Shown here piece after piece: positions 12,133-21,077 of a stretch of DNA of 64,000 nucleotides. The stretch lies in assembly GCF_015751965.1 (NCBI RefSeq), contig NZ_JADOVH010000001.1:682001-746000 (forward strand). The letters are read 5' to 3'. Numbering within the stretch: position 1 is the stretch's first letter; the number at the start of each line of letters is the position of its first letter. Under the pieces are notes generated by a model. It was not told where the DNA came from. It worked only from the letters and a program-made list of their open reading frames with translations, and searched no databases. The translations under genes and the position numbers were made by a program. This DNA comes from Frigoribacterium sp. CG_9.8. GTDB taxonomy: Bacteria; Actinomycetota; Actinomycetes; Actinomycetales; Microbacteriaceae.

Positions 12133-13272
12133 ATGACACGGAAAAGCGGGGTGATCACCCCGAAATCGTCCACCTCGCTCGGCCTCCTTTTCGCGCTCAT
12201 CGCCGCCGCGACTTTCGGCATGTCCGGTGCGTTTATCAAGCCGATACTCGAGGCGGGCTGGAGCCCCGCGGCCGCGGTAACGGTGCGCGCACTCATCGGC
12301 GGCATCGTGCTCGCTCCGGTGGCTGCTGTTGCACTCCAGGGGCGATGGTCCGCGCTCTGGCGAGCTCGCTGGCGCGTGCTCACGATGGGATTCGTCGGCG
12401 TCGCCGCAACCCAGTTGGTCTATTTCGCCGCCATCGAGCGCCTTTCGGTGAGCACCGCGATCCTGCTGGAATACATGGCACCACTGCTACTCGTTGGATT
12501 CGTCTGGGCGACCAGTCGCCGGATCCCGAAGGCGGTCGTGCTGGTTGGCTCGGTTGTTGCGGTTGCCGGTCTCGTGCTCGTGGTGTCCCCGGGAGCAACG
12601 GGAAGCTTTGACCTGCTCGGCCTGGGTTTCGCCGGGCTCGGAACCATCGGGTGCGCCATTTACTACGTCGTCGCCGCGCGCCCCAGTGATGGCCTGCCGC
12701 CCGTCGCGCTCGCGGCATCCGGGCTCCTGATCGGTGGAGTCATGCTCGGACTCGTTGGCCTGATCGGGCTGGTGCCGTTTTCCGCCACCTTCGGCGAGGT
12801 GCGCATGCTTGGCACCTCGGTCGAATGGTGGGTGCCGCTTCTCGTTGTCGGGGTGTTTGCCACAGCGATCGCTTACGCGGCGAGCATCACCGCGAGCGAG
12901 ATGCTGGGCTCGAGGCTCGCCTCTTTCGCCGGGTTGCTCGAGGTCATTGCCGCGGCCCTCTACGCCTGGCTGCTGCTGGGGGAGAGGCTCTCGATTGCGC
13001 AGCTAATAGGCGGCGCGCTGATCCTGATCGGGATCGGATTTGTGCGGTCAGAGAAGACCTCGGCATCGGTCGAGCCCGGATCTTCCGTCGAGTCCGGCCC
13101 GACTTTCGAATCGGATGTTTTCGTCGAATCGGACATATTCCTGGAAGCGGATGTCTTCTTCGAACCGGAGCCGCCCGCGACGGGGTCAGTGGAACTTGCT
13201 CCGAGGGAGGCCTCGCCCATATTCCCGACCGGGCCCTCTCTCTCGACCGGGCCGCTGGAACTGCCCCGGTAG
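12133..13272 (+). CDS. EamA/DMT-family permease with acidic C-terminal tail
   Basis: Drug/metabolite transporter superfamily membrane protein, about 379 residues with ten predicted hydrophobic segments between residues 15 and 300. The two EamA repeats begin at LLFALIAAATFGMSGAFIKP and LGLGFAGLGTIGCAIYYVVA. Substrate unknown; family members export amino acids or metabolites. Unusual: after the last membrane helix there is a roughly 75-residue tail rich in Glu, Asp, Phe and Pro made of degenerate units such as VFVESDIFLEADVFFEPE, encoded by imperfect DNA repeats at about 13072-13175. It sits between gatA and gatB, 9 bp before gatB. Confidence 0.88.
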   Translation: MTRKSGVITPKSSTSLGLLFALIAAATFGMSGAFIKPILEAGWSPAAAVTVRALIGGIVLAPVAAVALQGRWSALWRARWRVLTMGFVGVAATQLVYFAAIERLSVSTAILLEYMAPLLLVGFVWATSRRIPKAVVLVGSVVAVAGLVLVVSPGATGSFDLLGLGFAGLGTIGCAIYYVVAARPSDGLPPVALAASGLLIGGVMLGLVGLIGLVPFSATFGEVRMLGTSVEWWVPLLVVGVFATAIAYAASITASEMLGSRLASFAGLLEVIAAALYAWLLLGERLSIAQLIGGALILIGIGFVRSEKTSASVEPGSSVESGPTFESDVFVESDIFLEADVFFEPEPPATGSVELAPREASPIFPTGPSLSTGPLELPR

Positions 13273-13275
13273 AAT
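13270..13275 (+). promoter_or_regulatory. Putative -10 of gatB (leaderless)
   Basis: TAGAAT overlaps the stop of the EamA gene and lies 6 nt before the gatB ATG. gatB may thus have its own promoter although it almost abuts the permease. Confidence 0.5.
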
Positions 13276-13281
13276 TGAGGC

Positions 13282-14784
13282 ATGGCGTATTCAGCGGAAC
13301 TCATGGACTACGACGAAGCTCTCGAACTATTCGAGCCGGTCCTCGGCTTCGAGGTGCACATCGAGTTGAACACGAAGACCAAGATGTTCAGCGATGCGCC
13401 GAACTTCTTCGGCGGGGAGCCGAACACGAATGTGACTCCGGTCGACCTGGGTCTTCCCGGCAGCCTCCCGGTCGTGAACGAGCAGGCCATCAAGTATTCG
13501 ATCTCGCTCGGTCTCGCTCTCGGGTGCAGCATCCGCCCGTCCAGCCGCTTTGCGCGCAAGAACTACTTTTATCCGGACCTCGCCAAGAACTACCAGATCA
13601 GCCAGTTCGACGAGCCGATCGCGTTTGATGGAACTGTCGAGGTCGAACTCGAGAATGGCCGCGTCTTCCAGATTCCGATCGAGCGAGCGCATATGGAAGA
13701 GGATGCCGGCAAGCTCACCCACATCGGCGGCGCAACCGGTCGCATTCAAGGAGCGGAATATTCGCTTGTCGACTACAACCGTGCCGGTGTGCCCCTCGTC
13801 GAGATCGTCACGAACATCATCTACGGTGCCGAGAAGGATGCCCCGGAGCTCGCAAAAGCGTATGTCTCGACCATTCGCGACATCGTGCGCTCCCTCGGAA
13901 TCAGTGACGCAAAAATGGAGCGCGGCAACCTGCGTTGCGATGCCAACATCTCGTTGAGCCCGCGCGGGTCTGGCACGCTCGGAACACGCACCGAGACCAA
14001 GAATGTCAACTCGCTGCGGAGCGTCGAGCGCGCCATCCGCTATGAGATCCAACGCCAGGCGGCAATTCTTGCCGGTGGCGGCACGATCACGCAGGAAACC
14101 CGTCACTGGCACGAGGACACCGGTGTGACCTCCGCCGGCCGCCCGAAGAGCGATGCGGACGACTACCGCTACTTTCCCGAGCCGGACCTTCTGCCGGTCG
14201 AGCCGTCCCTCGAACTGATCGAAGAGCTTCGGGCTGCGCTTCCGGAAGCGCCAGCCGTGCGGCGGCGGCGACTCAAGGACGCATGGGGCTTCACCGACCT
14301 AGAGTTTCAGGATGTCGCAAACTCCGGACTCCTGGTTGAGATCGAGGAGACCACGGCCGCCGGTGCATCCGCGGCCCAGGCCCGCAAGTGGTGGACCGGG
14401 GAGATCGCACGACTGGCCAATGTGGCCGACGTTGATGCATCATCCCTCGTCTCTCCGCTGCAGGTCAGCGAGCTGATTGCCCTGATCGAGAACGGCGAGC
14501 TCACGGACCGTCTGGCCCGCCAGGTACTCGAGGGAGTGATCGCCGGTGAGGGCTCGCCCGCGGCGGTCGTCGAGTCCCGTGGCCTGAAGGTGGTGTCGGA
14601 TGACGGCCCGCTCATCGCCGCGATCGACGAGGCTCTCGCGGCCCAGCCCGATGTGCTCGAGAAGATCCGCGATGGCAAGGTGCAGGCCGCTGGCGCAGTC
14701 ATCGGTGCGGTCATGAAAGCGATGAAGGGCACTGCGGATGCCGCGCGCGTTCGTGAGCTGGTGCTGGAGCGGGCGCAGGGTTAG
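13282..14784 (+). CDS. gatB: Asp/Glu-tRNA amidotransferase subunit B
   Basis: tRNA-binding kinase/transferase subunit of GatCAB, which activates the misacylated Glu or Asp and transfers ammonia. 500 residues. Seen: [20 protein letters not shown] at the start, [41 protein letters not shown] and [15 protein letters not shown]. The C-terminal YqeY-like tail domain has [21 protein letters not shown]. It has a likely private -10 (TAGAAT) 6 nt upstream. It is separated from gatCA by an antisense regulator and a permease. Confidence 0.97.
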   Translation: MAYSAELMDYDEALELFEPVLGFEVHIELNTKTKMFSDAPNFFGGEPNTNVTPVDLGLPGSLPVVNEQAIKYSISLGLALGCSIRPSSRFARKNYFYPDLAKNYQISQFDEPIAFDGTVEVELENGRVFQIPIERAHMEEDAGKLTHIGGATGRIQGAEYSLVDYNRAGVPLVEIVTNIIYGAEKDAPELAKAYVSTIRDIVRSLGISDAKMERGNLRCDANISLSPRGSGTLGTRTETKNVNSLRSVERAIRYEIQRQAAILAGGGTITQETRHWHEDTGVTSAGRPKSDADDYRYFPEPDLLPVEPSLELIEELRAALPEAPAVRRRRLKDAWGFTDLEFQDVANSGLLVEIEETTAAGASAAQARKWWTGEIARLANVADVDASSLVSPLQVSELIALIENGELTDRLARQVLEGVIAGEGSPAAVVESRGLKVVSDDGPLIAAIDEALAAQPDVLEKIRDGKVQAAGAVIGAVMKAMKGTADAARVRELVLERAQG

Positions 14785-14843
14785 CGCTACCTCAAACGGC
14801 CCATGCCGTAATCGGTGGAGCTGTCACCCTTCACCCGCGAAAT

Positions 14844-16226
14844 TCAGTGGCGGGGCACTGACACCGCGTGAGTGTGCGGCGGCAGATCGCTGAAGGCCAC
14901 GTTTTGGGCGACATCGAAGGTGACGGTGTCATCCGCGAAGGTCAGCGTGGCGGTTCGGGAGTACGGGGTTGTTACGGAGTGCGCCCGCACGGCCAGGGTG
15001 TCGGGGGAGACCCAGGCGCCGCTCGCCCAGATCCGTGAATCCGCAGACGCAACCCAGTCGCCGTAGCCAAACTGGATCACAGTGACCGTACCGTTTTCGT
15101 CAACGGTGAGCTGCCCCGGTTGCACCGTCACTGCTGTGACGTCCGGATGCTCGAAGGCGAAGCGGATGCCACCCACCCGGTCTGCCGTAGCGGTGGTGGC
15201 TTCCCCGGCAACGGGTGGCAGGGTGAGTGCCGCGAGCGAAGCGGTTAACGGGCTCTCGGAGGCAAGCAGCGGCGAGTCGCCGAATGCTGGGAGGAGGTGC
15301 TCCCACACCAGATCGAGTGCGGCTTGCGAAACCGGGAGAGCCGACGTGAGCACGACAACAGCATCCTGTTTCGGCAGCACGATACAGAATTGGCCGAACG
15401 CACCGTCGAGGCGGTATCCCGCGGGACCGTTACGCCAGAACTGGTAGCCGTAGCCCTGCCGACCATCGAGGTCGTGATCGGTATCGGAGGTGGCCACCTG
15501 CAGCGAGGTGGCCTCGTCGATCCACTCCGCCGGTACAAGTTGACTTCCACGCCAGCGCCCCCGCTTCAGCAGGAGCTGTCCGAAAATCGCCAGTTGTTCG
15601 GTGGTGATGCTCAGTCCCCAGCCCCCGGCATCGATCCCGTGGGGGGAACGCTCCCAGGTGGCATCCGTGATTCCGAGCGGTTCGAAGATGCGCGGGGTCA
15701 GGTAGTCGAGTAGCCGCTGCCCTGTGGCACACTGCACAATGGCCGACAGAAGATGCGTCGCGCCACTGTTGTATACGTAATGGGTACCGGGCACAAACTC
15801 GAGGGGCTGAGCCAGAATGGTGTGAGCCCAGTTGTCACCGTGAGAGTCATCGGTGAGTGAGACGGTGTCTGCCGCATGTCCGGTAGTCATCGTGAGCAGA
15901 TGGCGCACCGTCAGGGCCGACAGGTGGTCATCGACCTCCACCGGCAGGTCATGCGGAAGCAGATCGACCACCCGGTCATCGAGCGTGATGAGGCCCTCGC
16001 TGATGGCGAGCCCGACAGCGACGGAGGTGAAGCTCTTGCTCACCGAAAACATCATGTGCGGGTGCATGGCAGCGTAGGGACTCCACCAGCCCTCGGCAAC
16101 GACCGTGCCGTGCCGCAGCACCATCACACTGTGCAGGCTGTCCAGGCTGGCATCGGCTGCCTGGATGAAGTCGAGAATTGCGGACGAGGCGATACCTTCA
16201 GCCTCTGGCGTGCTGCGGGGAAGCAT
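14844..16226 (-). CDS. Serine hydrolase, class C beta-lactamase/esterase fold
   Basis: About 460 residues. Penicillin-binding-protein fold: SxxK motif in MFSVSKSFTS (serine nucleophile), YxN in YVYNSGATHLLSA, and a long C-terminal beta-rich domain. No signal peptide is obvious, so it may act in the cytoplasm as an esterase or peptidase rather than a beta-lactamase. Start: two adjacent ATGs (16229, 16226) follow AGGGAA; the second gives better spacing. It lies 38 bp downstream of the NYN-LOTUS gene on the same strand, so the two may be co-transcribed. Substrate unknown. Confidence 0.85.
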   Translation of the reverse strand: MLPRSTPEAEGIASSAILDFIQAADASLDSLHSVMVLRHGTVVAEGWWSPYAAMHPHMMFSVSKSFTSVAVGLAISEGLITLDDRVVDLLPHDLPVEVDDHLSALTVRHLLTMTTGHAADTVSLTDDSHGDNWAHTILAQPLEFVPGTHYVYNSGATHLLSAIVQCATGQRLLDYLTPRIFEPLGITDATWERSPHGIDAGGWGLSITTEQLAIFGQLLLKRGRWRGSQLVPAEWIDEATSLQVATSDTDHDLDGRQGYGYQFWRNGPAGYRLDGAFGQFCIVLPKQDAVVVLTSALPVSQAALDLVWEHLLPAFGDSPLLASESPLTASLAALTLPPVAGEATTATADRVGGIRFAFEHPDVTAVTVQPGQLTVDENGTVTVIQFGYGDWVASADSRIWASGAWVSPDTLAVRAHSVTTPYSRTATLTFADDTVTFDVAQNVAFSDLPPHTHAVSVPRH

Positions 16227-16264
16227 CATTTCCCTATTCTGCTGCCGCAACTGCCGTATTTCGG

Positions 16265-17251
16265 TTATCCCGTCGGCGAGGCTGCAGGCCTCAGTCGGAT
16301 TCTGCGGGAATTGCTGGCCCCGCCGTCATCCATTTCTACCTGTCCGCTGCGCGACTTAACGAAGTCGGTGAAGGTCTTGTAGCCCAAGGCTGACTCGCTG
16401 AACGCCGGGTCCATGCGCCGCATCTGTTTCTTGACCTCCGAGCTCGGCATCCACTCACTGTCGCTCTTCGCAACACCCAGTTGGAGCGCTCGCATCATCA
16501 GATTCGTCGCCGCGCGGGGAGAGAGCTTGATCGGCTCGTCGTCTTCGACCACCGGGGTCTTGGACTTTTTCACAGTAGCTTGCTTGCGCGTGGCCGTGGG
16601 GGGAGGATCGGATGCCGCAACGGCTGGTTCCACCGGTCCCTCGATCGTGGCCGCGTCGTCATCGCCGGGGTTGAGGCCCGGTAGGTCGTCGTAATCCTGA
16701 AATTCATCGCACGCGGCGACGAGGGATCGACTGGTGGCACCGGCCACCCCGATACCCACGACGTACCGCCCGAGGCGCTTACACCTCTGGGCGAGTGCGA
16801 TGTAGTCGGAATCGCCAGCAACGATGACAACGTGAGTGAGATCGTCCAGGCGAAACAGATCTTCGACCACATCGACGGCGAGCCGGATATCGGCGCCGTT
16901 TTTCATCGCCTGCGTGGTGGGAAAGAGCTGGGTGAGGTCGACCGCGCGATCGATGAGCTGCTTCTGGTAGCTCGCGTTCGCTTTGGCCGACCAGTCTGCG
17001 TAAGCGCGGCTGATAACGATGGGTCCGAATGAGGATGCATAGTCGAGCACCGCACCGAAGTCGACGGTTGCCACCCGCAGCCGCGTGCCGATAACTCCCG
17101 GGGTTCCGTCGGCTCCGGCCGTATCGGGCCCGAAGTTACGGGCGCCATCGGTGCTGAACCTGCGCACGCCATGAAGCTGGTTATACCTCGACACCACGAT
17201 GTTATCGAAGTCGATGTAGACGGCTATGCGGGTGTCGATGGGTTCAGGCAT
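16265..17251 (-). CDS. NYN-domain putative RNase with C-terminal LOTUS/OST-HTH domain
   Basis: About 328 residues. The N-terminal NYN (PIN-like nuclease) domain shows acidic residues of the metal site: RIAVYIDFDNI, NGADIRLAVDVVEDLF and VVIVAGDSDYIALAQRCKRLG. A Pro/Thr/Lys-rich linker (about residues 195-240) follows. The C-terminal OST-HTH/LOTUS-type module runs from SPRAATNLMMRALQ to GYKTFTDFVKSR. Bacterial proteins of this type are thought to cut or bind RNA; the target here is unknown. ATG 17251 is chosen because the conserved YIDFDN strand begins 11 residues later. Confidence 0.88.
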   Translation of the reverse strand: MPEPIDTRIAVYIDFDNIVVSRYNQLHGVRRFSTDGARNFGPDTAGADGTPGVIGTRLRVATVDFGAVLDYASSFGPIVISRAYADWSAKANASYQKQLIDRAVDLTQLFPTTQAMKNGADIRLAVDVVEDLFRLDDLTHVVIVAGDSDYIALAQRCKRLGRYVVGIGVAGATSRSLVAACDEFQDYDDLPGLNPGDDDAATIEGPVEPAVAASDPPPTATRKQATVKKSKTPVVEDDEPIKLSPRAATNLMMRALQLGVAKSDSEWMPSSEVKKQMRRMDPAFSESALGYKTFTDFVKSRSGQVEMDDGGASNSRRIRLRPAASPTG

Positions 17252-17488
17252 TCGGCGCCTCTCGGTTCGGTGGGCACCAGTCTCGTAGCCCACATGCTAT
17301 GCGCGGATCCGCTCGGGGGCCACACCGCGCGCGCATTTCCTGCTGATCCGCATCAGTACCGGGGATGCTTTCGTGGAATCATCGAGACACCGACCAGCGG
17401 ATGTCGACCTTGTGCGGCGCCACCAGCAGACCAATGCCCGCACGACAGCTCAGAGAAACATCCGTCATCACCAGGAAAGAGGCACCGA

Positions 17489-17968
17489 ATGTCTGGACGC
17501 AGCGCAACCGCCAGCACTGAACTTCTCGCCACGGCCACCCTCGAACACGCCTGGAGGATCGCCACAATGCACACTCCGGTGGGCCTCTACCCGAAGGCCG
17601 GACTGCTACCAGCAGTAGTGGAGGTGCGTGACCAGACCGGCGACTGGGACAGCGCTGGTCAGACTCGCCAGCTGATGCTCTCGGATGGCGGAAGCGTGAT
17701 CGAACGCACGACCAACGTGGATCGACTCGAGTTCTTCGCCTACAACCTCACCGACTTCCAGAGAATATTCGGCGTGATGGTGCAGAGCGCCCGCGCGGAA
17801 TGGACCTTCTCGAAAGCACCGAACGGCACCCTCATCCGCTGGCGATATACCTTTTATTCCACGCCGGGCTATGGGCTGCCGCTCGCGGCGATCATCAAGT
17901 TTCTTTGGGCTCCGTACATGGATCGTGTTCTCCCGGGCATCGTCACCGAGATCGAGCGCTCGCGCTGA
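17489..17968 (+). CDS. SRPBCC-like protein of unknown function
   Basis: About 159 residues. The pattern of strands and the C-terminal helix (AAIIKFLWAPYMDRVLPGIVTEIER) resemble START/SRPBCC ligand-binding proteins, with the segment AEWTFSKAPNGTLIRWRYTF in the middle. No catalytic motif is visible. The ATG is preceded by AGGAAAGAGG with good spacing. It stands alone between a minus-strand NYN gene and the MATE exporter. Ligand unknown; the family call is moderate. Confidence 0.7.
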   Translation: MSGRSATASTELLATATLEHAWRIATMHTPVGLYPKAGLLPAVVEVRDQTGDWDSAGQTRQLMLSDGGSVIERTTNVDRLEFFAYNLTDFQRIFGVMVQSARAEWTFSKAPNGTLIRWRYTFYSTPGYGLPLAAIIKFLWAPYMDRVLPGIVTEIERSR

Positions 17969-18006
17969 AACCGGCATCGGCGGTCATGGCCGCGCATTCC
18001 GGAGGC

Positions 18007-18012
18007 TAGCCT
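18007..18012 (+). promoter_or_regulatory. Putative -10 of the MATE gene (leaderless)
   Basis: TAGCCT lies 6 nt before the GTG start of the MATE exporter. Confidence 0.45.
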
Positions 18013-18018
18013 GACCGG

Positions 18019-19335
18019 GTGAGAGTCCATCCGCTCGACCGCGAGATCCTGAGCTTGGCGCTACCGACGCTCGCGGCCCTCGTCGCGGAGCCGCTGTTCC
18101 TGCTTGTCGATACGGCGATGGTCGGGCATCTTGGCAGCGTGCCGCTTGCCGGGCTCGGCATTGCGAGCGTCGTGCTGCAGACCGCGGTCGGCCTGCTCAT
18201 CTTCCTGGCCTACGCGACCACCCCAGCCGTTGCACGCTTACTCGGAAGCGGAGACCGGCGCGCCGCTGTGCGAGCGGGAGTGGATGGCGCGTGGCTCGCG
18301 CTCGCGGTAGGGTCAGCACTTCTCGTAGTGGGGGTGGTCTTCGCGCCCGCTGCCGTCGCGGCCTTCGGTGTCGCCCCGGATGTGTCGGCAGCCGCAGTGC
18401 GGTACCTGTCGATCTCCGCGTGGGGACTCCCCGCGATGCTCTTCGTGCTCGCCGCGACCGGACTGCTTCGCGGCCTGCAGGACACCCACACACCGCTGGT
18501 GATCGTGACCGTGGGATTTACTGCAAACGCCATTTTCAACGCGGTATTTATCTTTGGTTTCGGATGGGGGATATCCGGGTCGGCAGTGGGCACGGTCATC
18601 GCCCAGTGGGGGATGGCGGTGCTCTTTGCCGTGCGGGTGCGGAGGGATGCCCGCGCGGCCGGTGCGCGGCTACGACCCGGATTCGCGGGTGTGACCCTCG
18701 CTGCGGCATCCGGTGGCTGGCTGCTGCTGCGCACCGCATCTCTCCGATCGGCGATGCTCGCCACAGTATTCGCCGCGAGTCAGCTTGGAGTCACCGGGCT
18801 CGCCGCTCTCCAGGTGGCGCTCGTCGTGTTTTCGCTGCTCGCCTTCGTGCTCGATTCGCTCGCGATCGCGGGGCAGGTGATGATCGGGCACAGTCTCGGA
18901 GCATCGCAGCCCGACCGCGTGAGACTCGTGATGGGCCGCCTGGTGCGCTGTGGTGTGCTCGCTGGGCTGCTCATCGGTGTGCTCATCGCCGTTGTTTCTC
19001 CGCTACTCGGGCGGGTCTTCACGGGCGACGAGGCGGTGCTTCGCTCGCTGCTGCCCGTGCTGCTCGTGATGGCGGTGGGCGTGCCACTTGCGGGATTTGT
19101 TTTTGTGCTCGACGGGGTGCTGATCGGGGCCGGTGACGGGCGGTATCTCGCGCTCAGCGGCATCCTCACTCTTGCGGCGTATCTGCCTCTGCTCTGGTGG
19201 TCCGTGCTGATGGATGGAGTGCTGGCGCTGTGGATCACCTTTGCGCTGGGCTACATCGGGCTCAGGGCGCTTGCGCTCGGCATTCGAGTGCGCGGCCGTC
19301 GGTGGCTCGGAGTGCCCGGGAAGGGTATTCGCTAG
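18019..19335 (+). CDS. MATE-family efflux transporter (DinF-like)
   Basis: Inner-membrane antiporter, 438 residues with about twelve hydrophobic segments. The N-terminus DREILSLALPTLAALVAEPLFLLVDTAMVGHLG is characteristic of the DinF branch, with the second repeat at FVLDSLAIAGQVMIGHSLGA. Members export cationic drugs or metabolites using Na+ or H+. The GTG start is set by the start of homology and a TAGCCT hexamer 6 nt upstream. Its stop overlaps the convergent flavoprotein gene by 4 bp (CTAG). Substrate not predictable. Confidence 0.93.
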   Translation: MRVHPLDREILSLALPTLAALVAEPLFLLVDTAMVGHLGSVPLAGLGIASVVLQTAVGLLIFLAYATTPAVARLLGSGDRRAAVRAGVDGAWLALAVGSALLVVGVVFAPAAVAAFGVAPDVSAAAVRYLSISAWGLPAMLFVLAATGLLRGLQDTHTPLVIVTVGFTANAIFNAVFIFGFGWGISGSAVGTVIAQWGMAVLFAVRVRRDARAAGARLRPGFAGVTLAAASGGWLLLRTASLRSAMLATVFAASQLGVTGLAALQVALVVFSLLAFVLDSLAIAGQVMIGHSLGASQPDRVRLVMGRLVRCGVLAGLLIGVLIAVVSPLLGRVFTGDEAVLRSLLPVLLVMAVGVPLAGFVFVLDGVLIGAGDGRYLALSGILTLAAYLPLLWWSVLMDGVLALWITFALGYIGLRALALGIRVRGRRWLGVPGKGIR

Positions 19336-20702
19336 AGCATCGAGCCGAGGTCTGCGCCGATGGAGGGGTAGGTCGCGGTCATCGATTTCAGCTGCCGGGA
19401 GGTTAGGCCGAGCTTGATGGCGAGGCCGAAGATGTTGATCAGTTCGGCGTAGCCGGGTCCGAGCAGATGCGCGCCGAGGATCCGATCGCTGGCTCGGTCG
19501 ATGATGATCTTTGCGCTGGCGGTCGTTTCGCCCACGCGGTAGTTGGAATACCAGCCGCTGGTGTCGGTGAGGCGCACGTCAATGTCGAGTCCGCTGTCGC
19601 GGGCCTCGCTTTCGAGGATGCCGACCCGGTTGAGCTCTGGGATTGTGAAAACGGTGGTGGGCACGGCCGTGTAGTCGGGGGTTGTGCTGGTACCGACGGG
19701 CGTGGTGGACGCAGCAAGCATGTTGGAAGCTGCAACCTTGCCCTCGAAAACTGCGACGGGCGTCAGGGGCCTGCCGGGGGTGTCTGCGGAGTCGCCTGCC
19801 GCATAAACGGCAGGATTTGTGGTGCTTTGCAATTGCTCGGTGACGGTGACACCTCGCGGACCAGCGGCGATATGTGCGGCGTCGAGGTGCAGCCCATCCA
19901 GTTTGGCGATACGGCCGGCACCGTGCACCACCAGATCCGCGCCGATGGTCGAAGTCTTCCCACCCTGATCTACGGTCACGTCCAGTCCTGTGGCGGTGCG
20001 GGTCACGCCCACCACCGAAGTGCCGAGTTGCACTCGGATTCCGGTTTGCTCGGTCCGAGTCACGAGTGACGCAACCAGGTCGGGGTCAAACTCGCGCAGC
20101 GGCCGGTCGCCGTGGTCGATGATCACACAGTCCACTCCGGCGCGCGCCGCGATGTGCGCGAATTCGAAGGAGATGAACCCGCCACCGACGAACACGATCC
20201 GGTGCGGTAGCGCGTCGAGGTCGAGGAAGTCGGTGCTGTCGATCAGGTACTCATGGCCCGGGAAACTCAGCGGGCGAGGACTCGCACCCGTAGCGATCAG
20301 AAAACGCTTCGCACGGTGCTCTGTCCCGTCGATTTCGAGTTGGTTCGGTCCGGTAAACCGGGCGCTGCCGTGGAAGGTTGTCACCCCGTTGCCGATGAGT
20401 TCGTCCTCCATCCCCTGTGGCACAGCATCCGTGAAGCCTCGCTTGTGGCGCATCAACGCCGACCAATCAATCGAAAGTCCGTTCTCGGTGATGCCCTTAC
20501 CTCGCATCAAGTGAGCGGCGTCGATTACTTCCGCGCCGCGGCGGAGAATCTTTTTCGGATCACATCCGCGCAGTGCGCAGGTGCCCCCGTAGGGAAGTGC
20601 GTCGACGATACCTACTCGCCACCCCTTGGATGCACATTTATTCGCGGCCGTTGTGCCGGCCATTCCGGCACCGATGACAAAAAGGTCGAATTCCCCATTC
20701 AT
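19332..20702 (-). CDS. Class I pyridine nucleotide-disulfide oxidoreductase
   Basis: FAD-dependent NAD(P)H oxidoreductase, 456 residues, related to glutathione, mycothione and mercuric reductases. Seen: FAD-binding LFVIGAGMAGTTAA, the redox-active disulfide in GGTCALRGCDPKK (CxxxxC), NAD(P)-binding IVFVGGGFISFEFAHIAAR and the second FAD site AVYAAGDSADT. A C-terminal dimerisation domain ends with GLTSRQLKSMTATYPSIGAD. The interface histidine motif (HP) of glutathione reductases is missing: the sequence reads MTATYPSIG, so the acid/base is altered. Substrate uncertain. A GC-rich repeat block lies directly upstream. Confidence 0.88.
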   Translation of the reverse strand: MNGEFDLFVIGAGMAGTTAANKCASKGWRVGIVDALPYGGTCALRGCDPKKILRRGAEVIDAAHLMRGKGITENGLSIDWSALMRHKRGFTDAVPQGMEDELIGNGVTTFHGSARFTGPNQLEIDGTEHRAKRFLIATGASPRPLSFPGHEYLIDSTDFLDLDALPHRIVFVGGGFISFEFAHIAARAGVDCVIIDHGDRPLREFDPDLVASLVTRTEQTGIRVQLGTSVVGVTRTATGLDVTVDQGGKTSTIGADLVVHGAGRIAKLDGLHLDAAHIAAGPRGVTVTEQLQSTTNPAVYAAGDSADTPGRPLTPVAVFEGKVAASNMLAASTTPVGTSTTPDYTAVPTTVFTIPELNRVGILESEARDSGLDIDVRLTDTSGWYSNYRVGETTASAKIIIDRASDRILGAHLLGPGYAELINIFGLAIKLGLTSRQLKSMTATYPSIGADLGSML

Positions 20703-21077
20703 ACGCCAAGCTCCCGCCCAGATTGCAGACGGATCAGGTCGGGGCGAACCTGGGTGATGGTGCCCGGCTGCTCCGCGGTGATGGTCTGAGCGGTGATGGA
20801 CTGAGCGGTGGTGGACTGAGCGGTGATGGACTGAGCGGTGATGGACTGAGCGGTGATGGACTGAGCGGTGATGGTTCGGTTAGGGCATTTATCGAGGTAC
20901 TGCAACATGATCTGCATAGCCCTCACGATAAACCGTGATCGGACGTTCGCGGTCGAGTGGGCGCTGGTGTCGGCACTGGACAGCAGCAGCATCATCATCA
21001 TCCGCGTCGTCGTCGTGATGACACCTTTTGCCGCGGGAAGCCGGGAAGGATCGGCGGCGCGTAGCGTTGGTTCCATT
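20703..21077. other. Gene-free stretch with tandem repeat
   Basis: Non-coding gap between two divergent redox genes. It contains six copies of a 15-bp repeat (20776-20874). The rest has no gene I can support. A run of CAGCAGCATCATCATCATCC-like triplets near 20982-21003 is also low complexity. Confidence 0.7.
20776..20874. repeat. 15-bp tandem repeat, six copies plus a partial
   Basis: The unit CGGTGATGGACTGAG is repeated head to tail, with single substitutions in copies 1 (T for A) and 3 (G for A). It lies 74 bp upstream of the flavoprotein start (minus) and 204 bp upstream of the quinone reductase (plus). The unit is a multiple of three and is open in several frames on both strands, but the peptides look like an artefact. 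Confidence 0.95.

Noticed and set aside
20776-20874. Tandem repeat considered as a CRISPR array or coding repeat
   Set aside because: Units are 15 bp with no spacers and no cas genes, and the predicted peptides (SGDGL or TAQSI repeats) have no start context.
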